Assembly: GCA_045576655.1 (NCBI GenBank) | Contig: JAZNGW010000006.1 | Span: forward strand, 1 to 64,000 | Length of the DNA stretch: 64,000 nucleotides | Reading direction: 5' to 3' | From: RGIG8745 sp045576655 | GTDB taxonomy: Bacteria; Bacteroidota; Bacteroidia; Bacteroidales; Bacteroidaceae | Part shown: in pieces, positions 9,596 to 18,918 of the stretch | Numbering within the stretch: the stretch's first letter is position 1 | Layout of the letters: the number at the start of each line of letters is the position of its first letter | Position numbers and translations under genes: made by a program | The notes under the pieces: model-generated | What the model saw: the letters and a program-made list of their open reading frames with translations, nothing else | What the model was told of the DNA's origin: nothing | Databases searched by the model: none

Positions 9596-10828
9596 TCAAT
9601 TCACTTGTTTCTTCTCCATAGCACCCTTCCACCTCATGAGCGCCTCGATGTAGTAATAGTCGGCATAGACGATTGAGTAGTCTATCTCCGAACCTGCAGG
9701 GTGATGCCCTGTGGCATGAAGCAGGAACGACGGTTTGGCATCGCCGCTCCGGTAATTGGCACCGCTCAGCGATGTGAGCATCTTTTCCGCTGCATCCATA
9801 TAGACAGCCGATTTCTCGTCGCTGACATATTCGGAGAGTTCAATCAGCGCCGACGCCACTATGGCAGCGGCAGAAGCGTCGCGTAGAGCTTCGGGAATGG
9901 CAGGGTCGTCGAAATCCCAGTACGGAACGTAGTCGTCGGGCAAGCGTGAGAGATAGAGGTCTGTGACCTTCTCAGCGAAATCCAGAAAGCGTTTTTCGCC
10001 AGTCTCTCGATAGACAACTGTGTAGCCATAGATTGCCCACGATTGCCCACGGGCCCACAGGCTGCTGTCGGCATAGCCCTGATGAGTGCATCCGCGAAGG
10101 AAGCCGCCTGAAAGAGTGTCGTAGACAGCCACATGATAGCAGCCACCGTCCTCACGGAAGTGACACTCCATAGTCTTCTCAGCATGACGCACAGCAATGT
10201 CGTAGAGCGATTTGCTGCCACCGTTCTTAGCCGCCCAAAACATCATCTCCAGATTCATCATGTTGTCCATGATAGTGTTGTGGCCGCCGTAATCCTTCAC
10301 ATGGCGAGGCCAAGAGAGGATAGTGCCAACTGTAGGGTTGTACAACGTGGCAAGCGTGTCAGCCGTATTTAGTATGACCTGCTTGTATTCAGGATTGCCC
10401 GTAAGCCGGTAACCGTTTCCGTAACTGCAAAACACGAGGAAGCCGAGGTCGTGGTCGTAGGCAGGAGTCTCAGCCAAAAACCCCAACTCTTCAGTATATC
10501 GCTTGGCCTCAGAAAGAAGTGCCGTGTCGCCACTGTGCTCGTATGCATACCACATAATGCCAGGCCAGAACCCACCGCACCATTCCTCTTTTGCCGCCTT
10601 GCGCAGATGCCAAATGCTATCTTCGGGAGCAATGTTGCGGGGCGTCAAAGCGTAGTCGGCTCCCCCTTCTCTCGAATGCAGCTGGACAAGAGTACGTCGT
10701 GTCTGATCCACACAATAGTCAAGTGATGAAACCGCATCAAAATCAGTCTCCTGAGTGCCCGTAGCGCAAGACAAAGTGAAGATTATCACAGAAGCCGACA
10801 ATACGGTTTTTCTAAATTTCCTGTTCAT
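9596..10828 (-). CDS. GH88 unsaturated glucuronyl hydrolase (lipoprotein)
   Basis: This is a 410-residue (alpha/alpha)6 enzyme. The start at 10828 (MNRKFRKTV) is chosen because it is followed by a lipoprotein signal ending LSCATG; the upstream in-frame Met at 10906 would put 26 non-signal residues in front. GH88 hallmarks are visible: WCGGFWPGIMWYAYE, the catalytic Asp in DHDLGF (about 124), DNMMNLEMMFWAA with its Asp (about 187), and SLWARGQSW. The family removes the 4,5-unsaturated uronic acid left by polysaccharide lyases, which fits the lyase-like neighbours. It is the first gene of the minus-strand run and is divergent from the regulator at 11034. Confidence 0.9.
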   Translation of the reverse strand: MNRKFRKTVLSASVIIFTLSCATGTQETDFDAVSSLDYCVDQTRRTLVQLHSREGGADYALTPRNIAPEDSIWHLRKAAKEEWCGGFWPGIMWYAYEHSGDTALLSEAKRYTEELGFLAETPAYDHDLGFLVFCSYGNGYRLTGNPEYKQVILNTADTLATLYNPTVGTILSWPRHVKDYGGHNTIMDNMMNLEMMFWAAKNGGSKSLYDIAVRHAEKTMECHFREDGGCYHVAVYDTLSGGFLRGCTHQGYADSSLWARGQSWAIYGYTVVYRETGEKRFLDFAEKVTDLYLSRLPDDYVPYWDFDDPAIPEALRDASAAAIVASALIELSEYVSDEKSAVYMDAAEKMLTSLSGANYRSGDAKPSFLLHATGHHPAGSEIDYSIVYADYYYIEALMRWKGAMEKKQVN

Positions 10829-10982
10829 AGCAGTAATTACATCGGTTAACAAATTCACAACACTTCTATTTGCAAATATGCAAAAGAATTTAGAAAAAGA
10901 AGGCAATCTCCATATTTTTCTGACTGCAAATATTGTCTAAACGCCTATTTGTACGATATTTACAGGATTTCTGTACGATTCT

Positions 10983-11013
10983 ATTGGTTCGAAGGCATAT
11001 TTTTGTAACTTTG
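10983..11013 (+). promoter_or_regulatory. Bacteroidota promoter for the membrane AraC regulator
   Basis: ATTG at 10983-10986 (near TTTG) is followed 19 nt later by TAACTTTG at 11006-11013, an exact TAnnTTTG -7 element. The predicted start of transcription is about 11020, shortly before the ATG at 11034. Confidence 0.6.
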
Positions 11014-11033
11014 AGACGAGAAAAGCTCTGAAA

Positions 11034-13400
11034 ATGAAAGGCATATTATTACTTTTGTTACTATTGACCACGACGCCATCTGCAAATGCGCAGCAGATAT
11101 CCAAGCACCTCACCGTCAATGACGGACTGCAGAATAACCAGATCCGCCAGATAGTGGAAATGCCCAACGGACAAATCCTTGTCATGACTGAAGACGTGTT
11201 TAGCCTGTACAACGGGCTTTACTTCGTTGAGCAAATATGCAACATGGACAGCGTCTATCCACTGCCGTCATTTGGCGGACACAGCCACATCTGGCAAGGT
11301 GACTCACTATTATGGTTCAAGGATTTTCACTCTCTATATATGTATGATGTGCGCAAACGACGTTTTCGTTATGACTATGACAAATTAATGGCCAACAACA
11401 ATAGAGTGAACCAATTCATCACTGAAAACGGCGATTCTATGGTCATGTCGAAAGTCAAGGAACTTGAACCATTGCGCGCCTTTGTTGATTCGCTGTCTTC
11501 GAAAACATCATTCAAAAGCGACTGGCTGCAGACATACCTTTGCGACAGACAGGGCGGGAAATGGTTCGGACTAAGAAACAACGGCATACTGTATCTGCCG
11601 CCATCACGCCCTAAAACACAAATCATAGACCCCATAGACAATGACGTTATAAGGCGGACGATGTCGCTCAACGACTACGAAATGGTAATCGCAGGCGGAA
11701 GCGGAATATATCTTTTCGACAGCAAAACGCATACCATAACCAAAACTTTGGCTGAGGGACTCATCAACTGTTCTGACATGGCAAAGGACCGTAACGGGCG
11801 AATATGGATAAGCACGCATCAAGGACTCTACAGATATGACCATTCCAACGGCGAATTTCTCAATTTCAGCCCTGAAAACACCGAAGGTTTTGACGAACCT
11901 TTAATGCGCTTTGCCCAACCTCTCGACGATGGAAGGATTCTCGCATGTACAGTGATACACACATTGGGGTACCTGTATCCCGAGGAATATAAATTTGAAC
12001 CGCTGAACACTAAAATACCTGAACTGAACAGCTACCGCACCATGATAACGACATGCCTGATGCAGGAACGCGACAAAGTGGGGGTTTTCACTCAGAATGG
12101 CGCTTTTGTCCTGGACACGTCCAAAGACGCAATCGCCCCAATTGAGACGCTGAATCCTGTGACGCAGTATTCAAAAAAGCACAACTGCGTCCACAAGGAC
12201 AGAAGCGGGAGATATTGGATAGGGACACAAAACGGGCTGCTCCTAATCGAAGGCGACAGCATCGTGAGATTGACGCAGGCCGACGGATTGACTAATGCCG
12301 GAATACAAAGCATTGCTGAAGACTCCGACGGAAGAATATGGGTTGCCACGTCACTCGGCATAAACCGCATAACAAAAAATGCAAACAACCTGCATGTATT
12401 CCCATTGGGAGAGGCCGACGGAATACCGCAGATAGACCTCATTGAGCGGGGAGCGCACATCACCCCCGAAGGTTATGCATACTTTGCAATGCAAAAAGGG
12501 CTAATCGTGTTTCATGTGAGAGATTTTAACATCCCAAGCGTAACAATGCCTGTGCACATCGTAGGACTAAGGATAATGGGACAGGAACGCCCTATCGACA
12601 AAACTGTAGAACTTAGTTTCAGGAACAATTACATTGAAATCGATTTTTCCGCATTAAATTATGCTACACCCGATCACACACAATATAGATATAGGCTTAA
12701 CGGACTAGACAACGAGTGGATTTACAATAATGAGGGTAAAGGACTTGCGTCGGTGCGATATAACGCACTTCCTCCCGGCAAATACACATTTGAAGTGCAG
12801 GCGTCAATTAATGGAGGCGAATGGGGTGAAACCAAAAGAATTTCTTTCGTCATTAATCCGCCGATATGGCTCACGTGGTGGGCCAAAACACTATATGTGT
12901 TAGGGACAATATCTGTTCTTTTCGCCATTTCAACGGTATATTTCCGCAGACGAAAGGCTAAATTGGAACGTGAGAACGAAGAAAAAGTCAACCGCCTGTT
13001 TGAATTGCGCGAGGCTGCACACCGCAAATTCGCTTCTGCAGCAAATGTCGAGCCCGACAAGATTGGCTATGACATTGAAGAGGAAAAACTCGTCAGCAAA
13101 ATGATCAAGGCTATAGGCGAAAACATGGACAACGTGGACTACACCGTTGACAAACTGGCCTCTGACATTGGCATGAGCAGGGCAAGCTTGTACAACAAAA
13201 CACAGAACCTTCTGGGAATCACTCCTAACGACTTCCTGCGCAACGTCAGACTGAAGCATGCCGCACGCCTACTTGAAGAAACCGACACACCAGTGAGTCA
13301 GATTTCACTGATGGTCGGTTTCCAGACATCTCGATATTTCAGTCAGCGGTTTAAGGACATGTTCGGAGTCACCCCATCCGAATACCGTGGGAAAATTTGA
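11034..13400 (+). CDS. Membrane-bound sensor-propeller/AraC regulator lacking kinase domains
   Basis: The 788-residue protein begins with a signal peptide (to about residue 20). Two-component-regulator-type propeller repeats span about 25-500 (for example GRIWISTHQGLYRYD and GRYWIGTQNGLLLIEGD). A Y_Y_Y domain spans about 530-605, a single membrane helix about 617-640, a short coiled coil about 640-670, and a C-terminal AraC-family double HTH about 700-788. Classical hybrid two-component sensors of this group have HisKA, HATPase and receiver domains between the helix and the HTH; none of these is present. It is probably a one-piece transmembrane regulator that senses an oligosaccharide in the periplasm and controls the divergent enzyme operon. 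Confidence 0.88.
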   Translation: MKGILLLLLLLTTTPSANAQQISKHLTVNDGLQNNQIRQIVEMPNGQILVMTEDVFSLYNGLYFVEQICNMDSVYPLPSFGGHSHIWQGDSLLWFKDFHSLYMYDVRKRRFRYDYDKLMANNNRVNQFITENGDSMVMSKVKELEPLRAFVDSLSSKTSFKSDWLQTYLCDRQGGKWFGLRNNGILYLPPSRPKTQIIDPIDNDVIRRTMSLNDYEMVIAGGSGIYLFDSKTHTITKTLAEGLINCSDMAKDRNGRIWISTHQGLYRYDHSNGEFLNFSPENTEGFDEPLMRFAQPLDDGRILACTVIHTLGYLYPEEYKFEPLNTKIPELNSYRTMITTCLMQERDKVGVFTQNGAFVLDTSKDAIAPIETLNPVTQYSKKHNCVHKDRSGRYWIGTQNGLLLIEGDSIVRLTQADGLTNAGIQSIAEDSDGRIWVATSLGINRITKNANNLHVFPLGEADGIPQIDLIERGAHITPEGYAYFAMQKGLIVFHVRDFNIPSVTMPVHIVGLRIMGQERPIDKTVELSFRNNYIEIDFSALNYATPDHTQYRYRLNGLDNEWIYNNEGKGLASVRYNALPPGKYTFEVQASINGGEWGETKRISFVINPPIWLTWWAKTLYVLGTISVLFAISTVYFRRRKAKLERENEEKVNRLFELREAAHRKFASAANVEPDKIGYDIEEEKLVSKMIKAIGENMDNVDYTVDKLASDIGMSRASLYNKTQNLLGITPNDFLRNVRLKHAARLLEETDTPVSQISLMVGFQTSRYFSQRFKDMFGVTPSEYRGKI

Positions 13401-13507
13401 GTTTTTGAGTTTTTAGTTCGTGAGTTTTTAAGTTCGTATCACTTCTTAGGCGTGGAAGCCACGGTAAAATTTCAGCGAGACCTCGGTAGATGTTTAACGA
13501 CTCCGCG

Positions 13508-13611
13508 CTGAAAAGTATAAATAAAAGTAATATTTGTACAAATAATAGTTTTATTTATATAAATATTAGTTTTATTCTTATAAATATAAGTTTTATTTAT
13601 ACTTTTCTCCG
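13508..13611. repeat. AT-rich 21-bp-phased palindrome array, copy 2
   Basis: This is the same 104-bp element as at 141-244, in the same orientation. Palindrome centres are at 13537.5, 13558.5 and 13579.5, with half-sites centred at 13516.5 and 13600.5, giving a constant 21-bp step. The half-sites AAAAGTATAAAT and ATTTATACTTTT are inverse to each other, so the whole element is also self-complementary. With copy 1 it brackets the polysaccharide locus. The remaining 13401-13507 stretch holds only GAGTTTTT-type low-complexity sequence and no gene. Confidence 0.85.
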
Positions 13612-13752
13612 AGGGGACAGGAATTTTGTACCGAGGAAGAAAGAATTTTCGAGCGCACGGACTGCTTTTTTTGAGGGAGGCACGGAGCGTTTTGAAGCGA
13701 AGCGCAAAGTGGTTCACACTGATAATCAGCGCCGTAAAGAATTTCCCTATCA

Positions 13753-13784
13753 CATTTAGGGAGACACTCCTCATCATTTAGGGA
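13753..13784 (+). promoter_or_regulatory. Paired direct repeats upstream of the Cys-rich gene
   Basis: CATTTAGGGA occurs at 13753-13762 and again at 13775-13784, a 22-bp step. The second copy ends 7 nt before the -33 element at 13792. Two about 10-bp direct repeats with a 12-bp spacer just ahead of a promoter is the arrangement used by LytTR-type activators; the actual binding protein is unknown. Confidence 0.55.
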
Positions 13785-13791
13785 ATTAACT

Positions 13792-13822
13792 TTTCAGGCG
13801 TCAGGCGGACTACGTACATTTG
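13792..13822 (+). promoter_or_regulatory. Promoter of the Cys-rich small protein
   Basis: TTTC at 13792-13795 is followed 19 nt later by TACATTTG at 13815-13822, an exact TAnnTTTG match. Transcription should start near 13829, leaving a leader of about 40 nt before the ATG at 13872. Confidence 0.6.
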
Positions 13823-13871
13823 CAGTGTGAAAAGACAGTGAGGAATGTTTAACCCGTAAAAACCAATTATT

Positions 13872-14165
13872 ATGAAAAAGATGATTTTAACGCTCGCACT
13901 GGTACTGATGACAAGTGTAAGCATGTTTGGCGTCAAGCACAACAGACCTAACATCAAGAATAACGGACGCCCTTGCATATGCCATGTGGACAAGCATGGA
14001 AAGAAGAAGCACTACTGCAAGGAGTGCAAGAAGGTCAGGAAGAACAAAAAGAAGGATTGCCACTTATGCAACTATTGCAAGAGAAATTGCAGCATGAAGA
14101 TTGACCGCAAATGTGCAAAGAGGCTTGGCATGAAAAGGGCTGCAATAGCAAGCGGCAGACGATAA
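13872..14165 (+). CDS. Small secreted basic Cys-rich protein, unknown function
   Basis: The 97-residue protein starts MKKMILTLALVLMTSV, a clear signal peptide ending near residue 20. The mature part is rich in Lys and Arg and holds nine Cys in short spacings: CIC, CKEC, CHLCNYC, then two single Cys, with several His between them. The pattern could bind metal (zinc ribbon-like) or form disulfides. I do not recognise a family. It stands alone with its own promoter, paired upstream repeats and a terminator at 14223-14263, so it is probably a real, independently controlled gene. Confidence 0.7.
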   Translation: MKKMILTLALVLMTSVSMFGVKHNRPNIKNNGRPCICHVDKHGKKKHYCKECKKVRKNKKKDCHLCNYCKRNCSMKIDRKCAKRLGMKRAAIASGRR

Positions 14166-14222
14166 GGCTGATGTATAGCTGCAAGTCGCACCTACACATA
14201 TAATAATATTAGAATAGATGAG

Positions 14223-14263
14223 AAACCCTCTCCCGACATCTGCAAAGAGTCGGGAGAGGGTTT
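14223..14263. terminator. Strong terminator between convergent genes
   Basis: A perfect 12-bp stem (CCCTCTCCCGAC at 14226-14237 with its complement at 14249-14260) is extended to 15 bp by AAA/TTT. The loop is 11 nt and TTTT follows. It serves the Cys-rich gene and could also act on the convergent transporter gene. Confidence 0.9.
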
Positions 14264-14298
14264 TAAACTATGGAAATTTCACGATGAAACCAGCGATT

Positions 14299-15564
14299 TT
14301 ATCTATTGTGCTTGTATTTGAACAGTACGGCAAAAAGAAGCGCCACAACTAAGGCGAAACCTGCGAAGATGAACCATGATGTGCGCCATCCGTCAAGTTG
14401 CGCAAGCGAAGTGGCCTGACTGTACACGTAGTTGTTCACCACTGCCTGGGCGCAGAGCGAACCAACCGTAGCTCCGAGTCCGTTGGTCATGAGCATAAAC
14501 AACCCCTGTGCACTGGAGCGGATGCTTGGATCTGTCTCCTTGTCGACGAACAGAGAGCCTGATACGTTGAAGAAGTCGAATGCCACACCGTAGACAATCA
14601 TAGAAAGGATGAACAGCCATACGCCATGTCCGGGGTCGCCCACTGCGAAGAACCCGAATCGCAACACCCATGCCAGCATGGCGATGAGCATAACCTTCTT
14701 AATGCCGAAACGGCTAAGGCAGAACGGAATGAGCAGGATGCAGAGAGTTTCAGATATCTGGGAGAGAGAAATGAGCAGGTTTGCGTGGTCTACGAAATAT
14801 AGCCCCTTAAACTCGTCAACCCCTGAAAAGCTCTGTATGAACGGATTGGCAAAGCCGTTGGTTATCTGAAGGGAGATACCGAGCAGAAACGAGAAGATAA
14901 AGAAATATGCCATCTTCTTCTCCTTGAACAGGGCGAAGGCACGCAGGCCCAAAGCGTCGACAAGCGACTTGCCGCCCGCCTTGTTTGTGGCGCAAGCAGG
15001 CAAGGTCTGTGCGTAGATTGCAAGGACAAGGCTCAGAACTGCCGAGACGAAGAACTGCATATAGGTGTTCTGATAGCCGGTGAAGTCGACGAACAGCATT
15101 GAGCAGATGAATCCGACAGTGCCGAACACGCGGATTGGAGGGAAATGTTTCACTGTGTCAAGCCCGAAACCGTCGAGGGCTGAATAAGCCACTGAGTTGG
15201 AAAGCGCGAGAGTCGGCATATAAAACGCCACGCTAACGGAATAGAGGGAGAAAATAGCGGTGAAATCGACATTTCCTTCGTGCGTCATTCCGTAGTATGC
15301 TGCCGCACCCATGAACAAAGCAGCGATGAAATGGCAGATTCCGAGGAGTCGCTGCGCCTGAATCCAACGGTCGGCAATGATACCTATAATGGCAGGCATG
15401 AAGATCGACACAATGCCCTGGATGGCATAGAAGAGTCCGATGCTGTCGGCCAGTCCTGCCTTGACGAGATAACTGCCCATCGATGTGAGATAGGCTCCCC
15501 ACACTGCAAATTGCAGGAAATTCATTGCTGTGAGGCGCAACTTGATATTGTTTGCTGGTGTCAT
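14299..15564 (-). CDS. MFS nucleoside permease (NupG-like)
   Basis: This 421-residue protein has about twelve membrane segments. The N-terminal MNFLQFAVWGAYLTSMGSYL and the IIADRWIQAQRLLGICHF loop are characteristic of the nucleoside:H+ symporter branch (NupG/XapB) of the major facilitator superfamily. It would import nucleosides across the inner membrane. It lies 55 bp after the upstream transporter gene, and the gap carries AGTTAAGAAGTTAAG repeats. Confidence 0.8.
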   Translation of the reverse strand: MTPANNIKLRLTAMNFLQFAVWGAYLTSMGSYLVKAGLADSIGLFYAIQGIVSIFMPAIIGIIADRWIQAQRLLGICHFIAALFMGAAAYYGMTHEGNVDFTAIFSLYSVSVAFYMPTLALSNSVAYSALDGFGLDTVKHFPPIRVFGTVGFICSMLFVDFTGYQNTYMQFFVSAVLSLVLAIYAQTLPACATNKAGGKSLVDALGLRAFALFKEKKMAYFFIFSFLLGISLQITNGFANPFIQSFSGVDEFKGLYFVDHANLLISLSQISETLCILLIPFCLSRFGIKKVMLIAMLAWVLRFGFFAVGDPGHGVWLFILSMIVYGVAFDFFNVSGSLFVDKETDPSIRSSAQGLFMLMTNGLGATVGSLCAQAVVNNYVYSQATSLAQLDGWRTSWFIFAGFALVVALLFAVLFKYKHNR

Positions 15565-15619
15565 ATTTTAGGAGTTAAGGAGATTAGAAGTTAAGAAGTT
15601 AAGAAGTTAAGAAATCGGC

Positions 15620-17215
15620 TTAAACCACTGCAGCAATCACTTGGATAAAGATGATGAGGAACACCATCGCTATAGGATAGACCGTAGCGTAGGCCACGCC
15701 CGGAATGTTACTGTCGACCATCGAGTCGGCAGCGGCAAGTCCGGGAGTACTTGTCATACCTCCGGTAATCGTGCCGAGGAGGTCGAGCATAGAGATTTTG
15801 AACACAATCCTGCCCACTAACGCTGCTATCAGCATAGGCACAATGGTAATGAGCGCGCCTACGGCAAAAAGCGTCGCTCCGCTCGACTGGAATGTCGCAA
15901 CGAGAGTCTTGCCCGCAGATGTTCCGACTTCTGCAAGGAATAGCAAGAGTCCTAACTGGCGCAGCAACTGGTTGGAAGGGCCCGACATGGACCAGATGAC
16001 AGGTCCTGTCTTACCTACCGAACTGAGTACGAGCGCCACGATAAGCACTCCTCCCGTCAGTCCTGGCGAGAATGAAACATCTTCGCCAAGCGAAATGTTC
16101 AGTTTGCCGAAGATGACACCGAGCACGATACCCATTGCTATTGGGAAGAAGTCGGTGTCGGACAGAAGTTTGGCGTTATTTCCAATCATACAGGCAAATC
16201 CGTTGAGACCTTCTTTCTCGCCCACAACCATGAGTTTGTCGCCAAACTTGAGTTCGAGGTTTTCCGACGGAGTGATGTCGATACCGCTTCGGCGCACACG
16301 TGTCACCGTACAGCCGAAGTTCTGATGCAAGCGAAGTTCGCCGAGCTGCTTGCCCACCATCTTCTTGTTTGTAAGCAGCAGTGACTGTATGTCTTGAGTC
16401 TCAGCCAGAGGAAGCTCGCCTTCCTCACGCTCGCCAAGAAGCACCTCAACCTGTGAAAGCGCATCCTTAGTGCCAACACACTGCACCCAGTCGCCTTCGC
16501 TCAACGAAGTAGTGCCCATCGGGATGAGAATCTTTCCGCCCGACTTCATTCTTGAAACGATGGCCCCTGTCATATTTGAGAATCGGAGTTCGGCAAGAGT
16601 CTTTCCTATGACATTACCGTTAGTCACCTTAAAGAGGCAAGTCTCCAACTCCGGAAATTTGCTCTTGCGCTGGGCATCGAGCATACGCGCCTCTTTCTCA
16701 AGGTCGACACGGAGGATTTTCGGCAGCAGTTTGACGAAGAGGATCACTCCGATAACTCCGAACGGATAGGCAATACCGTATGCAATGGATGCCAGAGGGG
16801 AGGCTGTGCTGTCAATGGCAACGGCAAGACCTGGCGTGCTGGTCAAAGCCCCTGCAATAAGTCCGACCACACTGGCGGTTTCAATGTCAAAGGCATACTT
16901 CAAGGCAACGGCGGTCAATGCTGCAGAGCCTATCAGCAGCAGTGTTATTATTATCAGCGTCTTTCCTTTGCTGCGGAAAGAGTCGAAAAATCCCGGACCG
17001 GCCTGAATTCCGATGGTAAAAATGAACAGCACCAATCCGAAATTGCCAAGTTCCTTCGGAATGAACACTCCGTAGTGACCGAAAAGCAAGGCTATGAATA
17101 TCACAGCCGACACGTCGAGCGACACACCCTTAACCTTGATGCGCCCTAACATAAAGCCCAATGCCACAATGAGGAAGAGGGCGAAATAAGAGGATTTAAG
17201 TAATTCGGTTAACAT
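15620..17215 (-). CDS. YidE/AspT-type transporter with two TrkA-C domains
   Basis: The 531-residue protein has two membrane halves (about 1-165 and 355-531), each carrying the AspT/YidE/YbjL duplication signature: LFIFTIGIQAGPGFF near 63 and LLLFLAEVGTSAGK near 425. Between them lie two TrkA-C-type regulatory domains (about 200-275 and 285-350), the second with LKFGDKLMVVGEKEGL. Family members include aspartate:alanine exchangers; most, like this one, have no assigned substrate. It is divergent from the Na+ or K+/H+ antiporter at 17444. Confidence 0.85.
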   Translation of the reverse strand: MLTELLKSSYFALFLIVALGFMLGRIKVKGVSLDVSAVIFIALLFGHYGVFIPKELGNFGLVLFIFTIGIQAGPGFFDSFRSKGKTLIIITLLLIGSAALTAVALKYAFDIETASVVGLIAGALTSTPGLAVAIDSTASPLASIAYGIAYPFGVIGVILFVKLLPKILRVDLEKEARMLDAQRKSKFPELETCLFKVTNGNVIGKTLAELRFSNMTGAIVSRMKSGGKILIPMGTTSLSEGDWVQCVGTKDALSQVEVLLGEREEGELPLAETQDIQSLLLTNKKMVGKQLGELRLHQNFGCTVTRVRRSGIDITPSENLELKFGDKLMVVGEKEGLNGFACMIGNNAKLLSDTDFFPIAMGIVLGVIFGKLNISLGEDVSFSPGLTGGVLIVALVLSSVGKTGPVIWSMSGPSNQLLRQLGLLLFLAEVGTSAGKTLVATFQSSGATLFAVGALITIVPMLIAALVGRIVFKISMLDLLGTITGGMTSTPGLAAADSMVDSNIPGVAYATVYPIAMVFLIIFIQVIAAVV

Positions 17216-17394
17216 TAGTTTAAACGTAATAATCTGATTGTAGTTTTCGAGTTCTGCTCAGATGCGCCAGTCCGCACCCTGCCTAAGATGCAAAGATATG
17301 CAAAAAACGCAAAAGCACAATGTGCAACAATCCATTTATTCTGGTTTAAAAGAACCAAAAGCGCAAAAAATAGTTTTTATTACATTAAAACGAT

Positions 17395-17402
17395 TAACTT
17401 TG
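17395..17402 (+). promoter_or_regulatory. -7 element of the cation/proton antiporter gene
   Basis: TAACTTTG at 17395-17402 is an exact TAnnTTTG match. The -33 region is poor. It supports a transcript start near 17409 and hence the ATG at 17444 instead of the longer in-frame start at 17288, which lies upstream of the promoter. Confidence 0.5.
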
Positions 17403-17443
17403 CAATACGAAAACTCATCTATTCCCAACTCATTTACAGCATT

Positions 17444-18907
17444 ATGTCTATAAACCCCGAAAACATTCTACTCGTAGGTTCAAGCCTGATTTTCGTCAGC
17501 ATTCTCATCAGCAAAACCGGATACCGTTTCGGTGTCCCTACTCTCCTGCTCTTCCTTGTCATGGGAATGGTGTTCGGCAGCGACGGAATGGGGTTGCAGT
17601 TCAACAGCGTGAAAGACACGCAGTTCATCGGAACAATCGCACTGAGCATCATACTTTTCACCGGCGGTATGGACACAAAGTTCACAGACATACGTCCAGT
17701 TCTCACCCAAGGACTCTTCCTGTCGACCCTCGGCGTGATTCTCACCACTGCATTCACTGGAGGATTCGTCTATTATCTGTCAAGATGGGCAGGCATAGGC
17801 CCGGACATGTCGCTACTCACTGCCATGCTGCTTGCCGCAACGATGGCATCGACCGACTCGGCATCGGTGTTCAGCCTGCTGCGCTCACAAAACATCCAGC
17901 TCAAGGAGAATCTTCGTCCTATGCTCGAACTTGAGAGCGGTAGTAACGACCCTATGGCATATATGCTCACCATCGTACTGATTCAGGTCATAGGCAGCCT
18001 GGACAACCTCAACATGGTAACAGTGGTAAAGGACTTCGTGGTGCAGTTTGTTGTTGGCGGCGCCATAGGTTACGCTATGGGACGTGGAGCCGTGTGGCTC
18101 ATCAACCGCATCAACCTGCTCAACAGTTCGCTCTACCCAATCCTGCTCCTCAGCATCGTGTTCATCACGTTTACCATAACTGACATGATTGACGGCAACG
18201 GCTACTTGGCTGTATACATCTGCGGTCTTGTAGTGGGCAACATCCGACTGGTTTTCCGCAGGGAGATAAGCACATTCATGAACGGAATGACATGGTTCTT
18301 CCAAATTATCATGTTCCTCCTGCTCGGACTGCTCGTCAATCCGCACGAACTTATTGACATAGCGCTGGCAGCAACGCTAATCGGCATATTCATGATACTT
18401 GTGGCACGCCCGCTCAGCGTACTCCTCTGCCTGGCACCATTCAGAGAACTCAGCGCCAAAGCACGCATACTTGTTTCATGGGTAGGACTACGCGGAGCCG
18501 TACCAATCATCTTCGCAACCTATCCGATGGTGGCCAACATCGAGGGTGCACGCCAGATCTTCAACATCGTGTTCTTCATCACCCTCCTCTCGCTCATAAT
18601 TCAAGGAATGTCTATCACTCAGATGGCGCGCTGGCTCCACCTCGATATGCCTGCCAAGAAGGAAGGAAACGATTTCGGCATAGAACTTCCCGATGAGATA
18701 GACTCACAGCTTAGCGACAAGACCCTCACTGAGGCAGACCTCGCCAACGGCAACCGCCTTGTCGACATGAACTTGCCAAAGGGACAGCTCGTCATGCTCA
18801 TCAAGCGCGGCGAAGAATTCATCGTTCCAAACGGACAGGTAGAGCTCAAAGCAGGCGACAAACTGCTGTTCATCTCTGCCGGAGCAAACAAAACCCATCA
18901 ATCATAA
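17444..18907 (+). CDS. CPA1-type cation/proton antiporter with TrkA-C domain
   Basis: This 487-residue protein starts MSINPENILLVGSS. Twelve or so membrane segments carry the antiporter core ATMASTDSASVFSLL (near 130) and ELESGSNDPMAYMLT (near 165), where the conserved Asp residues bind the cation. GLRGAVPIIFATYP (near 348) is the second hallmark. A TrkA-C domain closes the protein (about 410-487, AGDKLLFISAG). This layout matches the NhaP2/CvrA K+ or Na+/H+ antiporters of the inner membrane. It is followed after 11 bp by a lipoprotein gene. Confidence 0.88.
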   Translation: MSINPENILLVGSSLIFVSILISKTGYRFGVPTLLLFLVMGMVFGSDGMGLQFNSVKDTQFIGTIALSIILFTGGMDTKFTDIRPVLTQGLFLSTLGVILTTAFTGGFVYYLSRWAGIGPDMSLLTAMLLAATMASTDSASVFSLLRSQNIQLKENLRPMLELESGSNDPMAYMLTIVLIQVIGSLDNLNMVTVVKDFVVQFVVGGAIGYAMGRGAVWLINRINLLNSSLYPILLLSIVFITFTITDMIDGNGYLAVYICGLVVGNIRLVFRREISTFMNGMTWFFQIIMFLLLGLLVNPHELIDIALAATLIGIFMILVARPLSVLLCLAPFRELSAKARILVSWVGLRGAVPIIFATYPMVANIEGARQIFNIVFFITLLSLIIQGMSITQMARWLHLDMPAKKEGNDFGIELPDEIDSQLSDKTLTEADLANGNRLVDMNLPKGQLVMLIKRGEEFIVPNGQVELKAGDKLLFISAGANKTHQS

Positions 18908-18918
18908 CACCTGACACA

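Noticed and set aside
17288..17443. N-terminal extension of the cation/proton antiporter
   Set aside because: The 52 extra residues are basic and unlike the family, and the -7 element at 17395-17402 lies inside them.
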